64,000 nt of DNA from Halodesulfovibrio sp. (GTDB taxonomy: Bacteria; Desulfobacterota; Desulfovibrionia; Desulfovibrionales; Desulfovibrionaceae), in NCBI RefSeq assembly GCF_015482765.1, contig NZ_JADMLB010000071.1:83328-147327 (forward strand), in the 5' to 3' direction. The stretch's first letter is position 1; each line of letters opens with the position of its first letter. Position numbers and translations under genes: made by a program. Under the pieces are notes generated by a model, which worked only from the letters and a program-made list of their open reading frames with translations, was not told the DNA's origin and did no database searches. Below, in pieces: positions 18,433 through 27,707 of this stretch.

Positions 18433-20907
18433 ATGACTGAGATTGGATCAAGCGACGAAAAGCGACTTGCTACCATTCAACTCCCACTGATGTCCCTGCG
18501 GGAAGTGGTAATGTTCCCGCGTTCGATTATTCCTTTGTTTGTAGGTCGTGAGGCCTCCATCAAAGCTATCGAGCATGCAATTGCTGATAGCAGTAAAGAA
18601 ATCTTTCTTGTTGCCCAGCGTGAACCGGAAATGGAAGTGCCGGAAGCAGAAGACCTCTTTGAAGTAGGTACTGTTTCTAAAGTGCTCCAAATGCTCAGGC
18701 TTCCGGATGGTACCATCAAAGTTTTATTTGAAGGTTTGTACCGTGCCCGTTGGACGTCTGCCGGTGTTGAAAAACTGGAGACAGAAGAAGAAGGCGAAGA
18801 AGAAGTTTCTTTCGCTCTCGCCAATGTAATTCCTGTTGATGAAAATGATATCGAGGGCACAGAAGCGGAAGCGCTTGCCCGTGCCTGTCATGAATCACTG
18901 GAAGAATACGCAAAAATTAATAAAAAACTTGCTCAGGAAACCCTGCTTGCTATCAACGCTGTAAGTTCTGTCGGTAAATTGGCTGATGCCATTATGCCGC
19001 ACCTTAAAGTTGATTACCGTATGAAGCAGGAAGTTCTTGAGCTTACAGATCCTGTTCAGCGACTTGAGAAAGTGTATGAACTCCTTCAGGGTGAAATTGC
19101 GATTACATCTATGGAAAAGCGCATTAAAAATCGCGTAAAGCATCAGATGGAACGTAACCAGAAAGAGTACTATCTCAACGAGCAGATCAAGGCGATCAAC
19201 AAAGAAATGGGTCGTGATGATGACCCTCAAGAAGAGCTTAATGAGCTTGAAGCGACACTTCGCGCGAAAGATATGCCAGACGAAGCCCGCGACCGCGGTC
19301 TGCGTGAGCTTAAAAAATTGCGCGGAATGCCGGCATCTTCAGCAGAGTACACAGTTGTACGTAACTACATCGATTGGATTGTAGATCTGCCATGGAATAA
19401 GCTTAAAGATACGCCTATTGATATTGAAGAAGCGCGCACTATTTTGGATCAAGATCATTTCGGTCTTGAAAAACCGAAAGAGCGTATTCTTGAATTTCTT
19501 GCAGTGCAAAAGCTGGCTACAAAGCTTAAGGGACCTATCCTTTGTCTTGTCGGCCCTCCGGGGGTTGGTAAAACTTCACTTGCACGTTCTATTGCTCGCG
19601 CAACAAATCGTGAATTTGTTCGTCTCTCTTTGGGTGGCGTGCGTGATGAAGCAGAAGTTCGCGGCCATAGACGTACCTATGTGGGAGCTCTTCCGGGCAA
19701 AATCATTCAGTCTTTGAAGCGTGTAGACTTTAACAACCCGCTTTTCTGCCTTGATGAAATTGATAAGATGAGCACAGACTTTAGAGGTGACCCTTCCGCA
19801 GCATTGCTTGAAGTGCTTGATCCGGAACAGAACGGCACCTTTAATGATCATTATCTTGATCTTGATTATGATCTTTCTCAGGTGTTCTTTATCACTACAG
19901 CCAACAGCTTGCAGTCCATTCCATTACCTCTTCAGGACAGAATGGAAATTATTCAGCTGCCTGGCTACCTCGAGACAGAAAAGAAACGTATTGCACGTGA
20001 CTTCCTGTTGCCGAAACAGATTGATCAGCACGGTATCAAGAGCGATAACCTGCGTATGTCCGATAACGTGATTATGGATATTATCCGTTACTACACACGT
20101 GAAGCCGGTGTACGTAGTCTTGAGCGTGAGATTGCATCCATTTGTCGTAAAGCGGCAATGCGTGTGGTTGAAGCTGATGATATGGAAAAACTTGTTTCCA
20201 TTACAACGCAGAATCTTCCTAACATGCTCGGTGTTAAAAAATACCGGTATGGCGAAAGAGAAGATGAGGCTCAGATTGGTGTAACAACCGGTCTTGCATG
20301 GACAGAGCTTGGCGGTGAATTGCTGCTTGTAGAAACAGCAATCATGCCGGGTACCGGTAAAGTATCTACAACAGGTAAGCTGGGTGAAGTTATGACGGAG
20401 TCTGCACAGGCAGCACTGTCATACATTCGTTCCCGTTCCGGCCTGTTTGGTCTTAAACCGGACTTCCATAAAACGATTGATATTCACGTTCACGTGCCTG
20501 AAGGAGCAACTCCTAAAGACGGCCCGTCTGCCGGTATTACACTGTGCACCTCTATGGTTTCTGCACTGCTTGGCATTCCGGTTCGTAATGATATCGCAAT
20601 GACTGGTGAGATTACTCTTCGCGGACGAGTTCTTCCAATCGGCGGATTACGTGAAAAGCTTTTGGCTGCCCGCCGTGGTCTCATCACAACAGTGCTGATT
20701 CCAAAAGATAACGAAAAAGACTTGAAAGACATCCCTGCTGATGTTCTCAGAGGAATGACAATTGTTCCTGTTGAGAATGTTGATGAAGTGCTTCCATACG
20801 CTCTTACAGGTGAATCTGCGGAGATTTACCAGGGAAAGTGTCAGACTAGAGAGTTGTTAGACTCTCTAAAGATTTGTGAACCTGAAACAGCACAGGTTAC
20901 ACATTAG
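18433..20907 (+). CDS. lon: ATP-dependent protease Lon
   Basis: Lon degrades damaged and regulatory proteins in the cytosol. ATG 18433 is chosen because it follows GAGGAGG; the frame is open 9 codons further up. The 824-residue protein has the N-terminal substrate domain ([20 protein letters not shown]) and a coiled-coil region. Walker A GPPGVGKT is near residue 375 and Walker B is LFCLDEIDK. The protease domain has the catalytic Ser in [11 protein letters not shown] and Lys in [13 protein letters not shown]. It is a single gene with its own promoter and terminator. Confidence 0.97.
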   Translation: MTEIGSSDEKRLATIQLPLMSLREVVMFPRSIIPLFVGREASIKAIEHAIADSSKEIFLVAQREPEMEVPEAEDLFEVGTVSKVLQMLRLPDGTIKVLFEGLYRARWTSAGVEKLETEEEGEEEVSFALANVIPVDENDIEGTEAEALARACHESLEEYAKINKKLAQETLLAINAVSSVGKLADAIMPHLKVDYRMKQEVLELTDPVQRLEKVYELLQGEIAITSMEKRIKNRVKHQMERNQKEYYLNEQIKAINKEMGRDDDPQEELNELEATLRAKDMPDEARDRGLRELKKLRGMPASSAEYTVVRNYIDWIVDLPWNKLKDTPIDIEEARTILDQDHFGLEKPKERILEFLAVQKLATKLKGPILCLVGPPGVGKTSLARSIARATNREFVRLSLGGVRDEAEVRGHRRTYVGALPGKIIQSLKRVDFNNPLFCLDEIDKMSTDFRGDPSAALLEVLDPEQNGTFNDHYLDLDYDLSQVFFITTANSLQSIPLPLQDRMEIIQLPGYLETEKKRIARDFLLPKQIDQHGIKSDNLRMSDNVIMDIIRYYTREAGVRSLEREIASICRKAAMRVVEADDMEKLVSITTQNLPNMLGVKKYRYGEREDEAQIGVTTGLAWTELGGELLLVETAIMPGTGKVSTTGKLGEVMTESAQAALSYIRSRSGLFGLKPDFHKTIDIHVHVPEGATPKDGPSAGITLCTSMVSALLGIPVRNDIAMTGEITLRGRVLPIGGLREKLLAARRGLITTVLIPKDNEKDLKDIPADVLRGMTIVPVENVDEVLPYALTGESAEIYQGKCQTRELLDSLKICEPETAQVTH

Positions 20908-20930
20908 ACTTTGTCTTTAGATAAAAGAAT

Positions 20931-20962
20931 AAAAGACCGTCCATTGGGCGGTCTTTTTTTTT
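20931..20962 (+). terminator. Terminator after lon
   Basis: AAAAGACCGTCC (20931-20942), loop ATT, GGGCGGTCTTTT (20946-20957), a 12-bp stem with one G-U pair, followed by more T. Confidence 0.92.
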
Positions 20963-20987
20963 GCGGCTGATATGCGTGATTATCTAT

Positions 20988-21014
20988 TTAAGTTTTCCTG
21001 TCCAACGCCGATAG
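20988..21014 (+). promoter_or_regulatory. Sigma-28 (FliA) promoter of the FlgO-like operon
   Basis: TTAAGTTT (20988-20995), exactly 11 nt, then GCCGATAG (21007-21014). The enterobacterial sigma-28 consensus is TAAAGTTT-N11-GCCGATAA, so this matches 14 of 16 positions with correct spacing. It lies 63 nt before the first gene and between the lon terminator and that gene, so it cannot serve anything else on this strand. Confidence 0.85.
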
Positions 21015-21077
21015 TGATTGTAACTCGGCAAAAAATGAACGCACCTGAACTGGTACGAACTGATATGGAGGACTGGC

Positions 21078-21896
21078 ATGTCTAATGCTTTTCGTGGCGT
21101 AGGTATTGCGCTCTTGGTTATTATGGTTGGCGTCCCGAAAGTATGGGCAGATGAACAGCCGCAGCAGAAACTCTACGGTGCTGTAGAAAGCATGGTTCCA
21201 GAGTCGGCTGATGCTACGTATCAGGAAGATACTTCTCTGACCTCTGTTACAACAGTAGTAAACTACGATAATGGTGTTATGTTACCGGACGGAACAGGTG
21301 GAATGCTTTGGCGTCAGGGAAGCATGCAGCCTGATGTGCCTGCTGTGGATAACGCCCGTGAGGTTAAACTCAAGGTTCGTGAACTGGCAGATCAATTGTT
21401 GACCGATTTGGACTGGGAAGCATTCAAGAGTGCCAGCATACTTCCGGTGACTTTTGTAGAGCAGGATAATTTTGAACGCAGCTCTGCTTTTGGACGATAC
21501 ATTGCAGAAGCACTTATTTACGAATTCAACCAGCGTAATGTGCCTGTAAAAGAGTATCGCATCGGTAATGAAATTAAAGGACGCAGGGGCGAAGGAGAGT
21601 TTATGCTGACTCGTAACCATCGCACCTATGTTAAAAACAGACGCTCGTTGGCAGTTGTCGGAACATATTATCAGGTAAAGGGCAGTGTGTTTGTGAACGC
21701 ACGTATGGTCAGAGTTTCTGATAATTCTGTGCTTAGAACTGCGCAGCTTGTTTTTCAGCAGACTGATGTTGTGCGTAGAATGCTCGCAGATACGGGGCCT
21801 AAGTTAAGTTCAGGTTTTGTTTCAATGCGTGACTTTGAAACTATGACTCGAGCGAATGATTTGACCGCCATCGACCTTGGCGAAGACCTGCACTAG
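21078..21896 (+). CDS. FlgO-family outer-membrane protein, first copy
   Basis: This is a 272-residue exported protein. A signal peptide ends near Ala24 (KVWA before DEQ). Residues about 95-250 have the FlgO fold pattern: VRELADQLLTDLDW, ILPVTFVEQDNFERSSAFGR, YIAEALIYEFNQRNVPVKEY, GEFMLTR, VVGTYYQVKGSVFVNARMV. In Vibrio, FlgO is an outer-membrane protein needed for flagellar stability. The upstream sigma-28 promoter supports a flagellar role here. It forms an operon with the lipoprotein and second copy downstream. Confidence 0.8.
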   Translation: MSNAFRGVGIALLVIMVGVPKVWADEQPQQKLYGAVESMVPESADATYQEDTSLTSVTTVVNYDNGVMLPDGTGGMLWRQGSMQPDVPAVDNAREVKLKVRELADQLLTDLDWEAFKSASILPVTFVEQDNFERSSAFGRYIAEALIYEFNQRNVPVKEYRIGNEIKGRRGEGEFMLTRNHRTYVKNRRSLAVVGTYYQVKGSVFVNARMVRVSDNSVLRTAQLVFQQTDVVRRMLADTGPKLSSGFVSMRDFETMTRANDLTAIDLGEDLH

Positions 21897-21904
21897 GAGC
21901 TGAC

Positions 21905-22198
21905 ATGAAACGTGTATTGATACTCATGATGATGCTTGCTCTTACGGGCTGTGCTTTAAAGAAGAAAGAGCCTGTCACGGTGCAGCGTCCTGTAGAATAT
22001 AAGGTTGTTGCTTCACCATACAGCAGCAATTCAATGCAAAATTTATATATTGGCAGACAATATGTTGCCCAGCAGAGATACGAGCTGGCTCGGGAGCATT
22101 TTCTCTTGGGCTTGGCATCTGCTGAGCATGAAAATATGCGTGAACAGCTTGTTTCAGAAATAACAGCTGTAAACCGCTTAATTGAAACACTTCGGTAG
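21905..22198 (+). CDS. Small lipoprotein in the FlgO-like operon
   Basis: This is a 97-residue protein with a lipoprotein signal: hydrophobic segment, lipobox LTGC and Cys16 as the lipidated residue. After a variable stretch it has a TPR-like helix pair (LYIGRQYVAQQRYELAREHF, then LLGLASAEHE). I do not recognise a named family. Position between two FlgO-like genes, with an 8-nt and an 11-nt spacer, suggests an outer-membrane partner comparable in role to FlgP or FlgT of Vibrio; that is inference only. Confidence 0.75.
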   Translation: MKRVLILMMMLALTGCALKKKEPVTVQRPVEYKVVASPYSSNSMQNLYIGRQYVAQQRYELAREHFLLGLASAEHENMREQLVSEITAVNRLIETLR

Positions 22199-22209
22199 AG
22201 GAGGCTAAC

Positions 22210-22854
22210 ATGATTCGTTGTATTCTTACCGCACTGGTGATGTTCGTGTGCTTGCTGCTTCCATTTGCTGCCTCCGCCGGAACATATGAAGATTTTATTG
22301 CTGCAAAGCAAAAAGAAGCGCAGCAGCCAGCTGCCCCAGTTGTTCATAAAACAATCCCTGTTGTTGCAGATATAATTTCTGAACAGCTGGATGCACAGCT
22401 TCGTCAGCGTCTTGATTTGGATGAAGGAGACGTAGAAGGGTACGGAGTGATAGTAACAACTCCTGTAGCACTTGAAGACTTGGAAGAAACCAGCTCCTTA
22501 GCTCGTCAGATGAGTGAAGAAGTCTCACGCTGGTTGGTAAATTCCGGCTATAAAGTTCAGGAAATCCGTAAAGGGCGCTCCGTTCTTTTTGAACCTCGTG
22601 GTGGAGAGTTTTTGTTAAGCCGTCGTACACATGTTCTTGCAAATGAAAATGTACAGGCAACCATTATTGTTGCAGGCACTTATACACAAACTTTGAATAG
22701 AGTCCGTTTTAACATGCGTTTTATTCATGCTCCTACAAATGAAGTTTTGGCAATGGCGACACAAACATTGCCACTGAATGCAGAAATGCGTTTGTTGACT
22801 GTAGGGAGTAACGAGCCTAGAGGCGTTATTCCAAGTGTCGGCACAAGCTTCTAA
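22210..22854 (+). CDS. FlgO-family outer-membrane protein, second copy
   Basis: This is a 214-residue exported protein with a signal peptide ending at about Ala23 (AASA before GTYED). The FlgO-like domain follows: VTTPVALEDLEETSSLARQM, SEEVSRWLVNSGYKVQEIRK, GGEFLLSRRTHVLANENVQA, TIIVAGTYTQTLNRVRFNMR. It is a paralogue of the gene at 21078, with the same order of strands but little identity elsewhere. It is the last gene of the sigma-28 operon, followed by a terminator. Confidence 0.78.
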   Translation: MIRCILTALVMFVCLLLPFAASAGTYEDFIAAKQKEAQQPAAPVVHKTIPVVADIISEQLDAQLRQRLDLDEGDVEGYGVIVTTPVALEDLEETSSLARQMSEEVSRWLVNSGYKVQEIRKGRSVLFEPRGGEFLLSRRTHVLANENVQATIIVAGTYTQTLNRVRFNMRFIHAPTNEVLAMATQTLPLNAEMRLLTVGSNEPRGVIPSVGTSF

Positions 22855-22868
22855 TAGAGCGTAATAAA

Positions 22869-22907
22869 AAAGCCCCCTGTTCGTAAGAATAGGGGGCTTT
22901 CTTTTTT
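22869..22907 (+). terminator. Terminator of the FlgO-like operon (bidirectional)
   Basis: AAAGCCCCCT (22869-22878) pairs with AGGGGGCTTT (22891-22900), loop of 12 nt, then CTTTTTT. The A-run on the other side allows it to work for the minus-strand zinc-transport operon as well. Confidence 0.88.
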
Positions 22908-23072
22908 ACACCATGTTACTTTTTTCTCGATGCTTGAGAGCAACTAACATTTCGTAACAAACCCTTAACTAAACCTTTTTCAAAAACTCTTTAGTAGGAG
23001 CAATATCCTAACAAGAATAACAGATAGCGCTCATTGAGCCATGAATGGCTTATTTATGAAAAGCTCGTTTCG

Positions 23073-23148
23073 AATGTTGCCAGTCGAGAGAGCTTCTCTC
23101 GCGGGGTGGAGGGGCAGAGCCCCCCTCGCCGAAGGCATCTCATTGAAG
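23073..23148. repeat. Palindrome-rich REP-like unit after the zinc permease gene
   Basis: The unit is packed against the permease stop codon. It holds CGAGAGA (23093-23099) pairing with TCTCTCG (loop GCT), and a GC-rich block near 23105-23128. On the minus strand that block reads GAGGGGGGC-TCT-GCCCCTC, a second stem with a two-base bulge. It is much more GC-rich than its surroundings and looks like a dispersed extragenic repeat of the type found behind many genes in Desulfovibrio relatives. Only this copy was noticed in the window. 22908-23072 otherwise shows nothing. Confidence 0.4.
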
Positions 23149-23949
23149 CTATTTGCGAAGCTGTTCAAATCCAACCATGAGGAAGAAGGTGACGGAAGCA
23201 ACAGCAATGATACTTGCACCAGAGGTGAGGTTAAACCAGTAGGCAAGGCCGAGGCCGATAATACAAAAGAACATACTCCAGAAGATAGCAGCAGCCATCA
23301 TGCCTGCAAGGTTCCGTGCTCTTCGTTCTGCAATAAACGGCGGGATTGTGAGTAGCGCGATAACAAGAATCAGCCCGACAACGCGAATGATCATAACAAT
23401 AGAAAGAGCAGCCATACACACGAGCAGTGTGTGGAGTAATGATGCTGGAAGCCCACGGGATTTAGCATACTCTGCATCAAATGAAATACTAAGTAGCCCT
23501 GGATAGGCAACAATAGTCGCTCCGAGAATAAAAATATCCAACCCGAACATAAGCCAGAGGTCGTAGGAAGAAACAGTGAGGATTGAGCCGAAAAGAAAGC
23601 TCATAAGATCCACGTTGTATCCTGGGGTCAGGTCAATCAGGATAATCCCGAAAGCCATACCTGCCGCCCAAAGAACGCCGATAACGGTATCTGCTTTTTC
23701 TTTATATTTTCTGGCGATTGTAGACATTAAGACGGAAGAGCCGAGGGTAAAACCCAACGTACATGGCAGTACTGGCAATCCACAATAGAATGCAAGACCG
23801 ACGCCGCCATATGCCGCGTGAGCGACACCTCCGGCTAAGAAAACAAGTCGGTTAAGAACAACCAGTGTGCCGACGATACCGCATGCGATAGACGCGAGCA
23901 GAGAAGCTGCAAGGGCATTTTGCATGAAGGGGAGAGTGAGTATGTCCAT
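23149..23949 (-). CDS. znuB: Zinc/metal ABC transporter permease (ZnuB-like)
   Basis: This is a 266-residue integral membrane protein with about eight to nine hydrophobic segments, from the ABC-3 family of metal permeases. Typical features are the N-terminal LPFMQNALAASLLASIACGIVG, LVFLAGGVAHAAYGGVGLA, the cytoplasmic coupling region DAEYAKSRGLPASLLHTLLV and RVVGLILVIALLTIPPFIAE. It is the last gene of a three-gene minus-strand operon (binding protein, ATPase, permease). Zinc rather than manganese is favoured by the His-rich binding protein. Confidence 0.88.
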   Translation of the reverse strand: MDILTLPFMQNALAASLLASIACGIVGTLVVLNRLVFLAGGVAHAAYGGVGLAFYCGLPVLPCTLGFTLGSSVLMSTIARKYKEKADTVIGVLWAAGMAFGIILIDLTPGYNVDLMSFLFGSILTVSSYDLWLMFGLDIFILGATIVAYPGLLSISFDAEYAKSRGLPASLLHTLLVCMAALSIVMIIRVVGLILVIALLTIPPFIAERRARNLAGMMAAAIFWSMFFCIIGLGLAYWFNLTSGASIIAVASVTFFLMVGFEQLRK

Positions 23950-23954
23950 TCTGC

Positions 23955-24776
23955 TTAATCCTCAGTATCCGGAATGGTAACTGGTTCGGTAAAAGGCTTG
24001 AAAGAAAGTATCTGCGGAACATTATGCATAAACGCTCCCATCGGGCATGTGCTGTCATGTGTGCCGTACAGATGTGCAAGAAAGTCTGGAGTAAAGTCGT
24101 TTCCTTCATGGTACGACAAGCTTTTATTTACAACAGCTATGCCGGTAAACGGAGATGCGGCAATCGATATGTCGTGGCTTACGACAATCGTGGTAATGTC
24201 ATCAGGCAACTCTGCAAGGAATTCGTAAAAGCAGAATTTACCACTCGGATCAAAGTTCGCAGTCGGTTCATCAAGCAGCAACAATTTTGGATCAGCCATT
24301 AACGCGCGTGCAACAATAACTCGTTGACGCTGCCCGCCAGAGAGATTGCAAAGCTTTTCCTTTTCTCTTCCTGCAAGACCTACCTTTTGCAAGGCATCAG
24401 CTGCCTTTTCTTCATTCCGTTTTCTTGTGTTTCGTGAGAACGGAAAGAGCAGTGGACTCGTGATTGCACCCATCATGACAACATCAAGCAGGTTTGCCGG
24501 GAAAAGATCTTTTGTTGTAGCGTATTGCGGAACATACCCTATATAACGGACGCTTTCCGATGGTTTTCTGCCAAATACATTGATATTGCCTGCTTGCGGG
24601 GTGAGTAACCCCAGTATGCATTTCAATAATGTTGTCTTCCCACCACCGTTAGGTCCTAAAATTGCGATGTACGCACCTTGCTTCACTGTAAAGTTGAGAT
24701 TGTCCAACACAGTGATTCCAGAAGAAGCCGGGTAGGCATAGGTAAGGCCTGAGATATCGATAACTGGCTGATTCAT
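23955..24776 (-). CDS. znuC: Zinc/metal ABC transporter ATP-binding protein (ZnuC-like)
   Basis: This is a 273-residue ATPase with Walker A GPNGGGKTT near residue 40, the Q-loop in GYVPQYATTKDLFPANLLDV, signature LSGGQRQRV, Walker B LLLLDEPTANFD and the switch His in VVSHD. The C-terminal extension of about 45 residues after the ATPase core contains Cys and His and is longer than in E. coli ZnuC. The start codon lies 2 nt downstream of the binding-protein stop and the permease begins 5 nt after its end. Confidence 0.9.
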   Translation of the reverse strand: MNQPVIDISGLTYAYPASSGITVLDNLNFTVKQGAYIAILGPNGGGKTTLLKCILGLLTPQAGNINVFGRKPSESVRYIGYVPQYATTKDLFPANLLDVVMMGAITSPLLFPFSRNTRKRNEEKAADALQKVGLAGREKEKLCNLSGGQRQRVIVARALMADPKLLLLDEPTANFDPSGKFCFYEFLAELPDDITTIVVSHDISIAASPFTGIAVVNKSLSYHEGNDFTPDFLAHLYGTHDSTCPMGAFMHNVPQILSFKPFTEPVTIPDTED

Positions 24777-24778
24777 GG

Positions 24779-25906
24779 TTATTCAGAGAGGATAAAGGAT
24801 GCAGCGAGTTTTTTAGAAACTTCGCGGAGATTTTCTACCCAGTTTTCTGCCAGAGGATCCGCAACAACTACAGAACCGTTAATGGAGTTTGCAATGGTCT
24901 TTGCGCTTGATTGTGCAAACTGAGGCTGCACAAAGATGGTACGCAGGTTGCGTTTCTTGGCGATTGTTGCAATTTGTTCCATGACTTTCGGGGTTGGAGC
25001 TTTGCCTTCAAATTCGATTGGAATCTGAATGAGGTTGTACGTCATTGCGTAGTACCCCCATGAAGGATGGAAGGTCATAAAAGCACGCTTTTCCGGTGGA
25101 ATAGGAGCAAATATTGCGTTGATTTCTTTATCAAGTTCATCAAGCTGCTTAATAAAGTTACGTGTATTAATTCGGAACTGTTTCGCATGTTCGGGAGCCA
25201 CTTTATTTAACGCAAGGCGAGTAGGCTTTGTCATGGCCTTTACCCAGCGTGGTGAAAGCCACACATGCGGGTCAAGCATTCCTGCGTGACTGTGGCCATG
25301 GCTGTGGCCGTGATTGTGGGTAGCATGCTCGTCACCGTGGTTATGTGTGTCATGCTCGTGCTTGTGTTCATGCATAGCATGGTCGTGATGGTCCTTATCA
25401 GCATGCGTATCATGGTCATCGTGCCCATCGTGTTCTTTTGCGGGGTGCTTTTCGTGACCTTCAGTGTGCTCTTCGTGTCCGGCTTCGTCACCGCGGTAGT
25501 CATGAAGTAAGGTTCCACGAGGATTAGCATCAACTTCCATGGCACTGGCGGCCATAGGGAGCTTACGAAGTGACTTATCGATATGGACAACTCTTAAGTC
25601 TGGATTTGTGGCTTTGATACGTGGAAGCCATGTGCGTTCGAAAGGAACCCCAATAGCAAGGTACGCATCAGCTTTTGCGAGCATGGCCATTTGGCGTGGA
25701 CGAGGTTCATATGTGGCCGGACTGGCTCCGGGCATAACCATGACCTCAACATCCACTGAATCACCCGCAATTTGTTCCACAAAATATTTTTGTGGAACAA
25801 TACTTACAAAGACTACGGGTTTTTTAGCCAGAGCGATTGTTGAAAAAGACATGATTAGCAACAATGCGAAAAGCAGAAGTGCCAGTGCTTTTTTAGGTAA
25901 GTGCAT
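24779..25906 (-). CDS. znuA: Zinc-binding periplasmic protein with long His/Asp loop (ZnuA-like)
   Basis: This is the 375-residue solute-binding protein of the cluster-9 metal family. A signal peptide (LALLLFALLLIMSFSTIALA) precedes FVSIVPQKYFVEQIAG. Metal ligands are expected in GVPFERTWL, LDPHVWLSP and FHPSWGYYA, with a late Asp in VVADPL. Between about residues 125 and 205 it has a very long loop of His, Asp, Glu and Lys with many HDH and HGHSHGH units. That loop is the hallmark of zinc-specific ZnuA, and this copy is unusually long. Confidence 0.92.
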   Translation of the reverse strand: MHLPKKALALLLFALLLIMSFSTIALAKKPVVFVSIVPQKYFVEQIAGDSVDVEVMVMPGASPATYEPRPRQMAMLAKADAYLAIGVPFERTWLPRIKATNPDLRVVHIDKSLRKLPMAASAMEVDANPRGTLLHDYRGDEAGHEEHTEGHEKHPAKEHDGHDDHDTHADKDHHDHAMHEHKHEHDTHNHGDEHATHNHGHSHGHSHAGMLDPHVWLSPRWVKAMTKPTRLALNKVAPEHAKQFRINTRNFIKQLDELDKEINAIFAPIPPEKRAFMTFHPSWGYYAMTYNLIQIPIEFEGKAPTPKVMEQIATIAKKRNLRTIFVQPQFAQSSAKTIANSINGSVVVADPLAENWVENLREVSKKLAASFILSE

Positions 25907-25964
25907 AGGACTCTCTTTGTTCTGTAAGAAATTTTGAAAAGCTTGCGGGTACAGCCTGTTAGCA

Positions 25965-25994
25965 ATTATAGCGTATTTTTTAATTCTAAGGCAA
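25965..25994 (-). promoter_or_regulatory. Candidate promoter of the zinc-transport operon
   Basis: On the minus strand: -35 TTGCCT (25994 to 25989), 18 nt, then a perfect -10 TATAAT (25970 to 25965), 59 nt before the start codon. AAT/ATT-rich inverted segments overlap it, as expected for a Zur operator, but I cannot match a defined Zur site. Confidence 0.5.
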
Positions 25995-26463
25995 TGCGGT
26001 CAAGTAATCTATCACCTTACGATAATAGAAAAAAGAAGATCTTGGATCTACTTTTTTTATGGAACACTGTTTTTCTTTTTATAAAACGACAGAGGTTCCT
26101 GATGGTAGGGACTTGTTTGCAATTGCGCATATCACAGCTGAATACGGAGCAATAACATATGCTCCTTATTGTTAAATGATGCTATCGTTAGTTCTGGTTG
26201 ATAATAGTATTCACTCTTGTTTTGTCAATACAAAATCAGCAAAGCATTCCCTCTTGGCTTGCCATATGAAATGCAGTAATAAAAATGGATTGTTTTTGAA
26301 ACATTCCTTGGGAAATTACGATAGTAAAGTAGAGCCTGTAAAATAAAACAGTTGTTTTTTGGTAAGCCTTTTATTTCTGTCATAGGATATGTTGCGTAAT
26401 TGGTGTTGAGCAAAGACAGCTTCGGGCAAGGTGTAGTTTGGGTAAAGAGATTGAAAAGCGTAT
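25995..26463. other. Long AT-rich spacer between the zinc operon and ispG
   Basis: There are about 470 nt with no credible gene. Short frames on both strands lack ribosome-binding sites and homology. One weak hairpin GGAGCA/TGCTCC lies near 26144-26163. Otherwise I see nothing definite. Confidence 0.5.
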
Positions 26464-26492
26464 TTGTTACGTTAAATCTTTTTATTCATAAT
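26464..26492 (+). promoter_or_regulatory. Candidate promoter of ispG-proS
   Basis: TTGTTA (26464-26469), 17 nt, CATAAT (26487-26492). It is the best sigma-70-like match upstream of ispG and leaves a leader of about 125 nt. Confidence 0.4.
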
Positions 26493-26625
26493 GCAGCGGA
26501 TGATAGCTGTCGGTTGTAAGACATCGATACGTAACAGTTCTTAAAAGCGCTGGTAGGAATATGCATAGGCATGACAACGTAGTTGTTTTTGAGCAGCTCT
26601 GCATAGTAAGGAGTAAAAGGAAGCT

Positions 26626-27705
26626 ATGTCCTTAGAAAGAAGAAAGACTCGGGAAGTGACTGTAGGGTCACTTAAAATCGGTAGCGAGCACCCTGTTGTT
26701 GTGCAGAGCATGACAAACACAGACACTCGTGACGTAGAGTCAACCGTTGCTCAAATTGAAGAACTGGTGCAGGGCGGGTGTGAACTCGTGCGTGTTGCAG
26801 TTCTGGATGAGCAGGCAGCATGGGCAATCTCCCGAATCAAAGAGCAGATTTCGGTTCCATTGATTGCTGATATTCACTTTGACCATAGACTTGCCATTAA
26901 ATCCCTTGAAGCCGGTGTTGATGCGTTGCGTATTAATCCCGGTAACATCGGCGGCGAGAAAAATGTGGATAAAGTAGTAGATGCTGCAAAAGCACACAAT
27001 GCAGCTATTAGAGTCGGGGTCAACAGCGGTTCTGTAGAAAAAGCATTGCTGGACAAATTTGGTGGTCCAACTCCTGAGGCAATGGTAGAAAGTGCTATGC
27101 ACCATGTTGCCATGCTTGAAAAACGTGAATTTTATAACACCAAGATTTCATTAAAATCTTCTTCTGTACTGCACACTATTGATTCGTATAGATTACTTGC
27201 CGGCAGATGCGATTATCCGCTGCACATCGGCGTTACAGAAGCCGGCACATTATTGCGCGGTGCAATAAAATCTTCAGTCGGTCTTGGTGTATTGCTCTGG
27301 CAGGGCATTGGTGATACTTTGCGCGTTTCCCTGACAGACGATCCTGTTCAGGAAATGACTGTCGCATGGGAACTCTTGCGTTCTCTTGGTTTGCGTCATC
27401 GCGGCCCTGAGATTATTTCCTGTCCTACCTGCGGAAGAACAGAAATCGGTCTTATCAACCTTGTAGAGGTTGTTGAAAAACGTCTTGAAGGCGTTGTTGA
27501 TCCCGTTAAAGTGGCTGTTATGGGCTGCGTAGTTAACGGTCCGGGCGAAGCTCGGGAGGCTGATATCGGTATTGCCGGTGGTAGAGATAAGGGTATTATT
27601 TTCCGTAAAGGAAAAGTTATTAGAACGGTAAAAGGCGGAGCAAACTTGCTTAACGCCTTTATGGAAGAATTAGATAATTTTCTTATAGAACGAAATAAAG
27701 GATAG
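26626..27705 (+). CDS. ispG: 4-hydroxy-3-methylbut-2-enyl diphosphate synthase (IspG/GcpE)
   Basis: This is an iron-sulfur enzyme of the MEP isoprenoid pathway that converts MEcPP to HMBPP. The 359-residue protein has the N-terminal TIM barrel ([54 protein letters not shown]). The C-terminal cluster domain has Cys in [10 protein letters not shown] and in [16 protein letters not shown] lies before ATG 26626. proS starts 2 nt after its stop, so the two are co-translated. dxs and ispA of the same pathway lie 5-7 kb downstream. Confidence 0.96.
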   Translation: MSLERRKTREVTVGSLKIGSEHPVVVQSMTNTDTRDVESTVAQIEELVQGGCELVRVAVLDEQAAWAISRIKEQISVPLIADIHFDHRLAIKSLEAGVDALRINPGNIGGEKNVDKVVDAAKAHNAAIRVGVNSGSVEKALLDKFGGPTPEAMVESAMHHVAMLEKREFYNTKISLKSSSVLHTIDSYRLLAGRCDYPLHIGVTEAGTLLRGAIKSSVGLGVLLWQGIGDTLRVSLTDDPVQEMTVAWELLRSLGLRHRGPEIISCPTCGRTEIGLINLVEVVEKRLEGVVDPVKVAVMGCVVNGPGEAREADIGIAGGRDKGIIFRKGKVIRTVKGGANLLNAFMEELDNFLIERNKG

Positions 27706-27707
27706 CT

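Noticed and set aside
21074..21089. TGGCATG-N4-ATGC resembling a sigma-54 -24/-12 promoter
   Set aside because: It contains the start codon of the first FlgO-like gene and would give a transcript lacking its ribosome-binding site. The sigma-28 site upstream explains expression better.
23031..23355. Short frames on both strands after the zinc permease gene
   Set aside because: They run through the palindromic repeat-like unit and the permease gene; the peptides are translations of repeat DNA.
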